Below are positions 1 to 5,824 of a stretch of DNA of 13,448 bases, piece by piece. The stretch comes from an uncultured Clostridia bacterium (GTDB taxonomy: Bacteria > Bacillota > Clostridia > TANB77 > CAG-508), in the NCBI GenBank assembly GCA_934130975.1, contig CAKOYU010000027.1, forward strand, positions 1-13,448, given 5' to 3'. Every line of letters starts with the position of its first letter. The first letter of the stretch is position 1. The notes beneath the pieces were generated by a model. The model had not been told where the DNA came from and did not search any database. It was given only the letters and a program-made list of their open reading frames with translations. The position numbers and the translations under genes are program-made.

Positions 1-12
1 AATTGTAACATC
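1..12 (-). CDS. possible start of a divergent gene leaving the window (very partial)
   Basis: Read on the minus strand, an ATG at 12-10 is preceded by a purine-rich AAAGGAAAGTGAAG stretch in which GGA lies eight bases before the ATG. Only three full codons (Met-Leu-Gln) are in the window, so no product can be named. The case rests only on this weak Shine-Dalgarno-like stretch and on the otherwise gene-free 265-base region between it and the next gene, which would suit a divergent gene pair. Confidence 0.3.
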
Positions 13-91
13 TTCACTTTCCTTTCTCTTCAAATATTATTATTTTACTATGTATTTGTGACTTTTATGTGAAAAATTTGAATTAAATTAA

Positions 92-177
92 TTTTATGAC
101 TAAATAAAGGATTATATATAAATATTTTGAAAACCTTACTGTCGCAACCAACAGATTGTAAAACTTTATTAGTAAAA
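92..177 (-). repeat. hairpin element copy C (diverged) upstream of the 166-aa membrane protein gene
   Basis: On the minus strand the inner core TTGCGACAGTAAGGT (133-147) matches copies A and B at 13 or 12 of 15 positions. It is flanked by imperfect inverted arms at 164-177 (CTTTATTAGTAAAA) and 92-109 (TTTTATGACTAAATAAAG), which pair over about 14 positions with bulges of two bases and one base. The arms are unrelated in sequence to those of the other copies. The element ends four bases before the -35 box of the gene at 266 and points away from it. It is weaker than A and B: the first nine core bases (ATGAAGATT in the others) are not kept. Confidence 0.5.
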
Positions 178-180
178 CTC

Positions 181-209
181 TTGTCAACCACTATTATTTA
201 TGTTAATAT
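181..209 (+). promoter_or_regulatory. sigma-A promoter for the 166-aa membrane protein gene
   Basis: A -35 box TTGTCA (181-186) is followed by a 17-base spacer and a -10 box TAATAT (204-209) that carries an extended TG one base upstream (201-202). The start codon is about 57 bases downstream of the -10 box, leaving a leader of about 50 bases. The -35 box also reads TTGACA on the other strand (182-187), but no matching -10 was found there. Confidence 0.6.
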
Positions 210-265
210 ATAGTTGGTAACGTACTTTGAAAATTAAATAGGTTAGATTATAAGGAGGGAAAAAT

Positions 266-766
266 ATGCTAAATAAGTATAATCCGAAAATCAAAAAAAT
301 AAATAAAGAAGATTCAGGTGAAACTTCTTACGACATATTAATAAACGGAAAATCTTTTGACAAAGTAAAGGCTATTTATAAATGCAACTGCAAAAAATGC
401 CCAAATAAATTTATATCTAGGTGCCCATATTATTTGGATCCCGAAAAAAACTTTACAATAAAAAACGATTGTATCTATCGTTATTTTTCAATACTTAATC
501 GGTTATTATTTCATTATATTATTTGTATGCCATTAACCCTATTTATAGTTTTGTTAAAATACTTTTCCATCATAAAGTGCATACTTGCTGCCTTATTAGT
601 ATCAGCTGTTTTAGTTTTACTTTATTGTCTATATGCTCATATATCAGTATATGCCAAAAGACGCTTGTTATATTCCTCTCTTCTAAAAAAAGAAAAAAGA
701 GAAAATATACTAAAAAGTAATCGTTCTGAACTATTCAAAAATTCAGACCACCAGCAAAAAGAATAA
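266..766 (+). CDS. hypothetical membrane protein with N-terminal Cys cluster and two transmembrane helices (166 aa)
   Basis: I do not recognise this protein. The ATG is set by an AAGGAGGG ribosome binding site about seven bases upstream. The N-terminal 75 residues are polar and lysine-rich and hold a cysteine cluster C40-x-C42-xx-C45-x7-C53, with C69 further on, spaced like a possible zinc or iron-sulfur site. Two hydrophobic segments follow at about 79-99 and 101-124, probably a helical hairpin in the cytoplasmic membrane. The C-terminal 40 residues are highly charged. With the Lys-rich tail inside, both ends would be cytoplasmic, so the Cys cluster would face the cytoplasm. The gene has its own promoter and terminator and is convergent with thrS. 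Metal binding is an inference from Cys spacing only. Confidence 0.8.
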   Translation: MLNKYNPKIKKINKEDSGETSYDILINGKSFDKVKAIYKCNCKKCPNKFISRCPYYLDPEKNFTIKNDCIYRYFSILNRLLFHYIICMPLTLFIVLLKYFSIIKCILAALLVSAVLVLLYCLYAHISVYAKRRLLYSSLLKKEKRENILKSNRSELFKNSDHQQKE

Positions 767-800
767 ACAATAATTAAGCAATATTTTCTAACCTATTTAA

Positions 801-832
801 CCCGCAAGCATATTTTACTTGCGGGCTTTTCT
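801..832 (+). terminator. intrinsic terminator after the 166-aa protein gene, possibly two-way
   Basis: Perfect 8-bp stem CCCGCAAG (801-808) with CTTGCGGG (818-825), a nine-base loop, then CTTTTCTTTT on the plus strand. It also lies directly downstream of the convergent thrS stop codon. In that direction the U-run is poor (TTAAAT), so termination of thrS here would be weaker. Confidence 0.85.
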
Positions 833-833
833 T

Positions 834-2777
834 TTATCCTATAACTTTATTATCTATTTCCTCTTGAATTTTTGAAACAAATTCCTCCACCTTCATTGTT
901 CCAATATCTCCATCTTTTCTAGAACGAACTGCAACAAGATTTCCTTCTTGTTCTTTTGCTCCAAGAACTAGCATATATGGAACCTTTTCAAGTTGAGCTT
1001 TTCTGATTTTGTATCCAATTTTTTCATTAGATTCATCTAATTCAACTCTAACTTTATGTTTCTTTAATTCAGTTTCAACTTGTTTTGCATATTCAACTTG
1101 ATTATCTGTAATAGGTAATATTTTTACTTGTACAGGTGATAACCATACTGGGAATAATCCTTTAGTTTCTTCAATCAAGAATGATATAAATCTATCAGAA
1201 GACCCTAGTATTGCTCTATGGATTACTACTGGTCTATGTTCTTTGTTATCTTCTCCTATAAAGCTTAAATCAAATCTTTCTGGTAATGCAAAATCTAATT
1301 GACAAGTTGGTATTGTTATATCATGATTTAATGCTGTTTTTATTTGAATATCAATCTTTGGTCCATAGAATGCAGCTTCTCCTTCTGCTTCATAGAAATC
1401 AATATTCATATCTTTTAATATAGCTCTTAATTGTGCTTCAGCTGTTTCCCACATTTCATCATTGTCAATGTATTTTTCTTTGTTATTCTTGTCTCTTAAT
1501 GATAATCTGTATTTAAATGAATCTGCAGAAAATCCAAAATCTTTTTGATATACTTCTTTAATTAATGTTAATACATTTCCAACTTCTTCTTTTATTTGAT
1601 CTGGTCTAACAAATAAGTGAGCATCATTTTGACACATTTGTCTAACTCTCTCTAAACCGCAAACAGCTCCACTATTTTCATATCTAAAGTCATTTGCGAG
1701 TTCTCCAATTCTGATTGGCAAATCTCTGTAAGAACGTGTTTTGCTCTTATATATCAACATATGATGAGGACAGTTCATTGGTCTTAATACCATCTCTTCA
1801 TTATCCATTTTCATTGCTGGGAACATATCATCTTTGTAGTGATCCCAATGTCCACTTGTTTTGTATAATTCTACATTTGCAAGACATGGTGTATATACAT
1901 GGTCATATCCTAATTCAATCTCTTTGTCTTGAATATATCTTTCTAATGTTCTTCTTATTGTTGCACCATGTGGTAAATACATTGGAAGTCCTGAACCCAC
2001 TAATTCATGAGTCATAAATAATTCTAGTTCTTTTCCTATTTTTCTATGATCTCTTTCTTTAGCCTCTTCTAATAGTTTCAAATATTCTTCTAATTGGCTT
2101 GCTTTTGGATAAGAAACTCCATAAATTCTTTGTAACATTTTATTTTTTTCGTCGCCTCTCCAATAAGCTCCTGATGTTGATAGTAATTTAACTGCTTTTA
2201 CTTTTCCTGTACTCATTAAATGAGGTCCTGCACATAAATCTACATATTCTCCTTGTTTGTAGAATGAGATTACTTCTCCTTCTGGCAATTCTTCTATTAA
2301 TTCTACTTTGTAACTTTCTTTAGCTTCTTTCATTAATTTGATTGATTCTTCTCTAGAAAGCTCAAATCTTTCAAGTGGCAAGTCTTCTTTTATTATTTTC
2401 TTCATTTCTGCTTCTATTTTTTCAAAGTCTTCTTCAGAAAATCTGTGTTCTGTATCAAAATCATAATAAAATCCATTTGCTATTGCTGGACCTATTGCTA
2501 ATTGTACATTTGGAAATAATCTTTTTATTGCTTGTGCCATTATATGTGCAGTTGTATGCCAATATGCCTTTTTACCTTCTTCACTATTTTCAAATGTGCA
2601 TATATTTAATGAACAATCTTCATTTAATTCATATCTTAAATCTTCTACTTTTCCATTTACTTCTCCACATGTTGCCATTCTTGCTAATCCTTCGCTTATT
2701 TGTTTAGCTACTTCTAATATTGTTTTTCCATTTTCTACTTCTAGAACTTTTCCGTCTTTTAATGTTACTTTTATCAT
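834..2777 (-). CDS. thrS: threonine--tRNA ligase (ThrRS)
   Basis: Cytoplasmic class II aminoacyl-tRNA synthetase that charges tRNA-Thr with threonine using ATP. At 647 aa it has the full bacterial length. Order of domains: TGS domain (about 1-62); editing domain with the HxxxH pair H74/H78 and the C182-A-G-P-H186 motif, which removes mischarged serine; class II catalytic core with the zinc ligands C336 (MNCPHH), H387 (NDAHLF) and H520 (VVIHRA); motif 2 around FRYENSG; motif 3 around LGSSDRF; and a C-terminal anticodon-binding domain from about residue 545. The start is fixed by AAAGGAGG seven to eight bases before the ATG and by the TGS sequence beginning at once. Expression is controlled by the T-box leader just upstream. 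No missing motif or frameshift is seen. Confidence 0.98.
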   Translation of the reverse strand: MIKVTLKDGKVLEVENGKTILEVAKQISEGLARMATCGEVNGKVEDLRYELNEDCSLNICTFENSEEGKKAYWHTTAHIMAQAIKRLFPNVQLAIGPAIANGFYYDFDTEHRFSEEDFEKIEAEMKKIIKEDLPLERFELSREESIKLMKEAKESYKVELIEELPEGEVISFYKQGEYVDLCAGPHLMSTGKVKAVKLLSTSGAYWRGDEKNKMLQRIYGVSYPKASQLEEYLKLLEEAKERDHRKIGKELELFMTHELVGSGLPMYLPHGATIRRTLERYIQDKEIELGYDHVYTPCLANVELYKTSGHWDHYKDDMFPAMKMDNEEMVLRPMNCPHHMLIYKSKTRSYRDLPIRIGELANDFRYENSGAVCGLERVRQMCQNDAHLFVRPDQIKEEVGNVLTLIKEVYQKDFGFSADSFKYRLSLRDKNNKEKYIDNDEMWETAEAQLRAILKDMNIDFYEAEGEAAFYGPKIDIQIKTALNHDITIPTCQLDFALPERFDLSFIGEDNKEHRPVVIHRAILGSSDRFISFLIEETKGLFPVWLSPVQVKILPITDNQVEYAKQVETELKKHKVRVELDESNEKIGYKIRKAQLEKVPYMLVLGAKEQEGNLVAVRSRKDGDIGTMKVEEFVSKIQEEIDNKVIG

Positions 2778-2822
2778 TTTAAATTCCTCCTTTATTTATT
2801 GAAACCGTATTTTATTTTGGGT

Positions 2823-2864
2823 ATAAAAAATACACTCCTATAGACTTTATGCCTATAGGAGTGT
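2823..2864 (-). terminator. T-box-regulated terminator in the thrS leader
   Basis: Perfect 12-bp stem on the minus strand: ACACTCCTATAG (2864-2853) with CTATAGGAGTGT (2843-2832), a nine-base loop, then ATTTTTTAT. It ends about 46 bases before the thrS start codon and overlaps the 3' arm of the antiterminator. Confidence 0.93.
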
Positions 2865-3040
2865 TTATACACGGTTCCATCCCATTTTTAACTTAATTTG
2901 ATTTAACGCATCTGAACGTCTAGCTTATTCACTAGAAACTTAAAGAGCTAGTTTTTCAAATACGTTTTCTTAGATTAGCTTTCAGCCTTTGACTAATCTT
3001 CTCTTTTAGAAACCTTTATTTTACTTTTTCTCTTATATGT
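2823..3040 (-). promoter_or_regulatory. T-box riboswitch leader of thrS (threonine type)
   Basis: Read on the minus strand. Stem I: AAGAG at 3034-3030 pairs with CTCTT near 2946; an AGTA / GAA loop-E pair frames the specifier loop; AAATA pairs with TATTT; and GTTTCT pairs with AGAAAAC. The best specifier is ACT (2952-2950), a Thr codon followed by A; AAC one base earlier is the rival reading. The antiterminator is clear: the T-box sequence at 2883-2870 (GGGATGGAACCGTG) forms GGGA, a bulge TGGAACC, then GTG-tataaa-CAC and TCC. The bulge TGGA would pair with an uncharged tRNA ending UCCA. The same CACTCC bases are the left arm of the terminator, so the two folds exclude each other. Uncharged tRNA-Thr should allow read-through into thrS. 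Confidence 0.93.
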
Positions 3041-3446
3041 TTTTGTATTGGTTTATTTTCTTATATGCAAATATTGCTATTACTGCTAATACTGTTATTG
3101 CAACTCCCATCATAGTATTTTCTTTTAAACCAGCTTTTGGTAAACTTGTATTATAATTGCTCGTATTAGCTACTGCATTTGTGTTTGTGTTAACAGTTGC
3201 ATTTGTTGTGGTTGTGTTTACATTATTAGTATTTGTGGCAGTATTAATATTTGTGTTAGTGTTAGTGTTTGTATTTGTATTTGTATTTGTGCTAGTGTTT
3301 GTATTTGTATTTAATTGATTTGTTGTATCTTCCCAAAAATCAACTGTTGAATTTGAATCTGCAGCAAATACATTACTTGTCATTGCTACTAAAACTATAC
3401 CAATTGTTAAAACTACCATTAATTTTAATATTTTTTCTTTTCTCAT
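3033..3446 (-). CDS. secreted Asn/Thr-repeat protein with LPKAG cell-wall sorting signal (137 aa)
   Basis: Small exported surface protein. Residues 1-29 (from the start used here) form a signal peptide: MRKEK, a hydrophobic core, then SNVFA-AD with an A-type cleavage site. The mature part is short and mostly low-complexity, with Asn-Thr dipeptides dominating residues 46-95. The C-terminus has the three-part sorting signal: LPKAG at 102-106, a hydrophobic helix at about 112-128, and a KK-x-N-x-Y-K tail. A sortase would therefore be expected to attach it to peptidoglycan, with LPKAG as a variant of LPxTG. The stop codon overlaps the start of the thrS T-box leader. Function of the repeat stretch is unknown; a flexible wall-spanning stalk or O-glycosylated surface is an inference. 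Two ATGs lie six bases apart; the second fits the ribosome binding site (AGAGG, seven bases upstream), while the first is only one base from it. Confidence 0.85.
   Translation of the reverse strand: MRKEKILKLMVVLTIGIVLVAMTSNVFAADSNSTVDFWEDTTNQLNTNTNTSTNTNTNTNTNTNTNINTATNTNNVNTTTTNATVNTNTNAVANTSNYNTSLPKAGLKENTMMGVAITVLAVIAIFAYKKINQYKNI
3042..3070 (-). promoter_or_regulatory. promoter of the thrS T-box transcript, inside the upstream coding sequence
   Basis: On the minus strand TTGCAT (3070-3065), a 17-base spacer and TACAAA (3047-3042) place the transcript start near 3035, which is where stem I of the T-box begins. The box pair lies within the last 12 codons of the LPKAG-protein gene. The -10 box is only a fair match, but the -35 is the same TTGCAT as in the promoter of that upstream gene and the position fits the RNA. 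Confidence 0.5.
3193..3308 (-). repeat. Asn-Thr codon microsatellite in the LPKAG-protein gene
   Basis: A run of six-base AAY-ACN units (for example AATACAAATACA on the minus strand) with scattered synonymous and near-neighbour changes encodes the NT repeat. Such arrays can gain or lose units by replication slippage in steps of six bases, changing the stalk length while keeping the frame. Confidence 0.75.
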
Positions 3447-3500
3447 TTTCATACCTCTTTCTTTTCAATATTTATCTATAGTATTTATCTCTCAATAATA

Positions 3501-3529
3501 GTTATACTACATTTTTCATTAAAATGCAA
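3501..3529 (-). promoter_or_regulatory. sigma-A promoter of the LPKAG-protein gene
   Basis: On the minus strand TTGCAT (3529-3524), a 17-base spacer, and TATAAC (3506-3501). The start codon used is about 55 bases downstream of the -10 box. Hairpin element copy A ends 39 bases upstream of the -35 box. Confidence 0.65.
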
Positions 3530-3567
3530 GTTTTTTTACACATTTTTATAATTTTTTAACATTTTTT

Positions 3568-3677
3568 GTTACAATTCACAGCAAGTAATTTTAAGATGAA
3601 GATTGCGACACCAAGGTATTAAAAAAGAATATATTATTAATTTATAAAAGTATTTATTATAAGCTGTGAATTGTAAC
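3568..3677 (+). repeat. hairpin element copy A (15-bp perfect arms, conserved loop core)
   Basis: Arms GTTACAATTCACAGC (3568-3582) and GCTGTGAATTGTAAC (3663-3677) are perfectly complementary over 15 bases. The 80-base loop carries the core beginning ATGAAGATTGCGACA at 3596 and ending CAAGGTAT at 3619, followed by an A-run and AATATATTA, as in copy B. It fills the space between the ychF stop codon and the promoter of the LPKAG-protein gene. Neither strand shows the U-run expected of an ordinary terminator directly after the right arm. The arms share no sequence with those of B or C. Confidence 0.8.
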
Positions 3678-3700
3678 CATTTTTATATTTTAAATATTAA

Positions 3701-4792
3701 TTATACATTAAATTTAAATAAAACTACATCTCCATCTTGCATTATGTATTCTTTACCTTCTTGTCTAACCAATCCTTTTTCTTTTGCAGATACCATTGAA
3801 CCTTCTCTTATTAAATCATCATAAGAAACTATCTCTGCTTTTATAAAGCCTCTTTCTATATCTGAATGAATCTTTCCTGCAGCTTTAGGTGCCTTAGTAT
3901 TTTTCTTTATTGTCCATGCTCTTACTTCTGGTTCTCCTGCTGTTAAAAATGACATTAATCCTAATAAATCATAACTTTTCTTTATTAATTTATCTAATCC
4001 TGATTCTTCTAAACCTAATGCTTCCAGCATTTCTTTTTTATCATCATCTTCTAGTCCTGATAATTCTTCTTCTATTTTTACACATAAAGGTATAACTTCT
4101 GCATTTTCTTTTTTTGCATATTCTTCTACTTGTTTTACCATTTCTTGATTTTCTGCATCATTTATTTGTTCTTCTGAAATATTAGCTATATATATAATTG
4201 GTTTTGCAGTTAACAAAAACATTTCTTTTAACATTTCTTGTTCATCTTCATTGTATTCTAGTGCCCTTGCTGGAATTCCCTTTTCTAAATTTTCTTTTAA
4301 TCTTTCTATAAAATCAATTTCAGCTTGATATTTTTTATCTGCTTTTAATCCTTTTTTTGCTTTATCTAATCTTTTATTTAGTGTTTCCATATCTGCAAAA
4401 ATTAATTCTAAATTTATTGTTTCTATATCTCTTAGTGGATTAACACTTCCATCTACATGTATTACATTTGAGTCTTCAAAGCATCTTACTACTTGTGCAA
4501 TTGCATCTACTTCACGTATATGTGATAAAAATTTATTTCCAAGGCCTTCACCTTTGCTTGCTCCTTTTACAAGCCCTGCTATATCAACAAATTCTACAAC
4601 TGCTTTTGTTACTTTTTGTGGTTTATACATTTCTGCTAACTTATCTACTCTTTCATCCGGAACTGCTACAACTCCAACATTTGGTTCTATTGTGCAAAAT
4701 GGATAATTTGCACATTCAGCTCCTGCTTTTGTTATACTATTAAACATTGTACTTTTTCCTACATTTGGTAATCCTACTATCCCTATTTTCAT
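3701..4792 (-). CDS. ychF: redox-regulated ATPase YchF (Obg-like ATPase, OLA1 family)
   Basis: Ribosome-associated P-loop NTPase of the TRAFAC/Obg group, 363 aa, the usual full length. G1 is GLPNVGKST (7-15); the NYPFCTIEPN switch I region is at 29-38; G3 is DIAGLVKGAS (70-79), with Leu where Ras-type GTPases carry the catalytic Gln; the base-specificity motif is N204-I-S-E207 instead of NKxD, the mark of YchF that favours ATP over GTP. A central coiled-coil region (about 130-180) and a C-terminal TGS domain (about 280-363, from KAPKAAGKIHSD) complete it. The ATG follows GAAGGAAGG. It is divergent from the orphan gene at 4965 and has its own promoter. No clear terminator is seen before hairpin element A. 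Confidence 0.97.
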   Translation of the reverse strand: MKIGIVGLPNVGKSTMFNSITKAGAECANYPFCTIEPNVGVVAVPDERVDKLAEMYKPQKVTKAVVEFVDIAGLVKGASKGEGLGNKFLSHIREVDAIAQVVRCFEDSNVIHVDGSVNPLRDIETINLELIFADMETLNKRLDKAKKGLKADKKYQAEIDFIERLKENLEKGIPARALEYNEDEQEMLKEMFLLTAKPIIYIANISEEQINDAENQEMVKQVEEYAKKENAEVIPLCVKIEEELSGLEDDDKKEMLEALGLEESGLDKLIKKSYDLLGLMSFLTAGEPEVRAWTIKKNTKAPKAAGKIHSDIERGFIKAEIVSYDDLIREGSMVSAKEKGLVRQEGKEYIMQDGDVVLFKFNV

Positions 4793-4827
4793 TTTACAAC
4801 CTTCCTTCGATATTTCTAATAAAATAT

Positions 4828-4836
4828 ATTATAACA
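4828..4836 (-). promoter_or_regulatory. extended -10 promoter of ychF
   Basis: On the minus strand TGTTATAAT gives a consensus TATAAT (4833-4828) with a TG one base upstream (4836-4835). No good -35 box is at the right distance (TTTATA at 18 bases is poor), which is typical of extended -10 promoters. The leader is about 30 bases. Confidence 0.6.
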
Positions 4837-4883
4837 GATATTTTTCTTTTTATAAATAGTTTTTTCAAAATATATTCAAAAAC

Positions 4884-4912
4884 TTGTGTTTTATGTAAAA
4901 TTGTGTTAAAAT
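4884..4912 (+). promoter_or_regulatory. promoter of the 243-aa orphan gene
   Basis: TTGTGT (4884-4889), a 17-base spacer and TAAAAT (4907-4912). A short inverted repeat GTTAA-CT-TTAAC (4926-4937) lies just past the expected start site and could be an operator; a second -10-like TACAAT follows at 4940, with TTGAGT 19 bases before it. Which pair is used cannot be told by eye. Confidence 0.45.
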
Positions 4913-4964
4913 TATTGAGTCACATGTTAACTTTAACCATACAATAATTATTGGAGGAAACACA

Positions 4965-5696
4965 ATGAGTAGAATTTTTGAAACTAATTACAACAAAAAC
5001 ATTTGGAACATTTCAGGTAACAGTGCAAAAGGATATATCTTTTCTAAAAAAGACTCTTCTCTCACGTATTCAATCAAAGGCAATATCCTTGGATTTGAAC
5101 AAGTAAAATGTGTAGAAGATACTTTTTTGATATATTCTCGGATTTCCTGGACTAAATCCAAAGTTGCTAGAATCAAACTAATGGATGGCAAGATAATAGA
5201 AGAATATAGTCATAACTTTGAAAAAATCGACTTTATTAGTCACGATTTTATTCTTTTTGACAGGAATTCTTCCTTGTCTGCACTTCTATATTCAATTAGC
5301 ATGAATCATGAGTTAGTAGAGGTTAATTTTATTGAACCTATGTCACATCATAGTCGTGATGCTATGATGTCTAAATCTCGCAACATAGAATTAGTATATA
5401 CGGAGGATACATCTTATCCGGCCTATCTAAAAGTTGAATATACACTCTTTTCAGAGTATATAAAAGCATATATTCAGCTCTTGGTAGATCCTATAACATT
5501 AAAGCCACTTTCTCCGGCATACAGTACTCTTAGAGGAAAATATGTTCCGTTCAATAATGAGCTTACTTTAACACATATATTCAAAGAAGATCGTGCTAAT
5601 ATTATAATACTTGAACAGGAATTAAAGAAAAATTTCATCACTGAGAATAAGCGTGATGATTCTGAGTTGATTCAGATGATTAAGATTAAACAGTAA
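4965..5696 (+). CDS. hypothetical soluble protein, family not recognised (243 aa)
   Basis: I do not recognise this protein. The ATG follows TTGGAGGAAACACA, a strong ribosome binding site. There is no signal peptide or membrane segment, so it should be cytoplasmic. The first 120 residues look like a series of short beta strands (alternating hydrophobic residues, as in YIFSKK, LTYSIKG, FLIYSRI, VARIKLMDGKIIEEY), which would suit a WD- or beta-sandwich-like fold, but no signature confirms this. A strand-rich stretch with AYIQLLVDPITLKPLSP is at about 168-184, and the last 40 residues are helical and charged (ILEQELKKNFITENKRDD). It has its own promoter and terminator. Codon use has somewhat more GC-ending codons (CTC, CGG, TCC, CCG) than its neighbours, a mild hint of a different history. 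Confidence 0.85.
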   Translation: MSRIFETNYNKNIWNISGNSAKGYIFSKKDSSLTYSIKGNILGFEQVKCVEDTFLIYSRISWTKSKVARIKLMDGKIIEEYSHNFEKIDFISHDFILFDRNSSLSALLYSISMNHELVEVNFIEPMSHHSRDAMMSKSRNIELVYTEDTSYPAYLKVEYTLFSEYIKAYIQLLVDPITLKPLSPAYSTLRGKYVPFNNELTLTHIFKEDRANIIILEQELKKNFITENKRDDSELIQMIKIKQ

Positions 5697-5715
5697 TATT
5701 TTCTACTACATAAAT

Positions 5716-5741
5716 AGCCCTCATGCAATTGAGGGCTTTTA
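5716..5741 (+). terminator. intrinsic terminator of the 243-aa gene
   Basis: Perfect 8-bp stem AGCCCTCA (5716-5723) with TGAGGGCT (5730-5737), a six-base loop, then TTTTAT. An open reading frame of the next gene runs back into this hairpin (ATG at 5723), which shows that this far-upstream ATG is not its true start. Confidence 0.85.
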
Positions 5742-5769
5742 TCATTTTTATATCGTATAATTTAAAATC

Positions 5770-5798
5770 TTGTTTTTTGCATCAAATCATGCTAAAAT
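5770..5798 (+). promoter_or_regulatory. promoter of the RluA-family gene
   Basis: TTGTTT (5770-5775), a 17-base spacer ending in TGC, and TAAAAT (5793-5798), giving an extended -10. The expected transcript start is near 5805, just before the ribosome binding site at 5810-5814, so the leader is very short and the promoter sits downstream of the ATG at 5723. This also rules out that upstream start. Confidence 0.6.
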
Positions 5799-5809
5799 CA
5801 TTATATATT

Positions 5810-5824
5810 GGAGGTAACGCTTTG
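5810..5824 (+). promoter_or_regulatory. ribosome binding site that selects a TTG start
   Basis: GGAGG (5810-5814) with seven bases to TTG (5822-5824). The downstream protein then begins LLEYTVINNKYQTINQ, matching the usual beginning of RluA-type proteins, whereas the 33 codons upstream overlap a terminator and a promoter. Confidence 0.85.

Noticed and set aside
1..9. AATTGTAAC at the left edge is identical to the end of the right arm of element A (3669-3677), possibly the end of a fourth copy.
   Set aside because: Nine AT-rich bases at a window edge are too few to call, and the arms are otherwise not shared between copies.
3299..3481. Plus-strand open frames across the NT-repeat gene and several leucine-rich frames opposite thrS, ychF, mgtA and dnaE.
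   Set aside because: They lack ribosome binding sites, are composed of Leu/Ile/Tyr runs typical of the antisense of AT-rich genes, and overlap well-supported genes.
3568..3677. Integron attC site, because arms begin GTTAC and end GTAAC.
   Set aside because: attC sites start with an AAC-ending R box and finish with GTT, the reverse of what is seen, and copies B and C do not have these bases. No integrase or cassette is present.
5723..5821. 33 extra N-terminal codons for the RluA-type protein from an upstream ATG.
   Set aside because: That ATG is in the loop of the preceding terminator, the likely promoter lies after it, and GGAGG is placed for the TTG at 5822.
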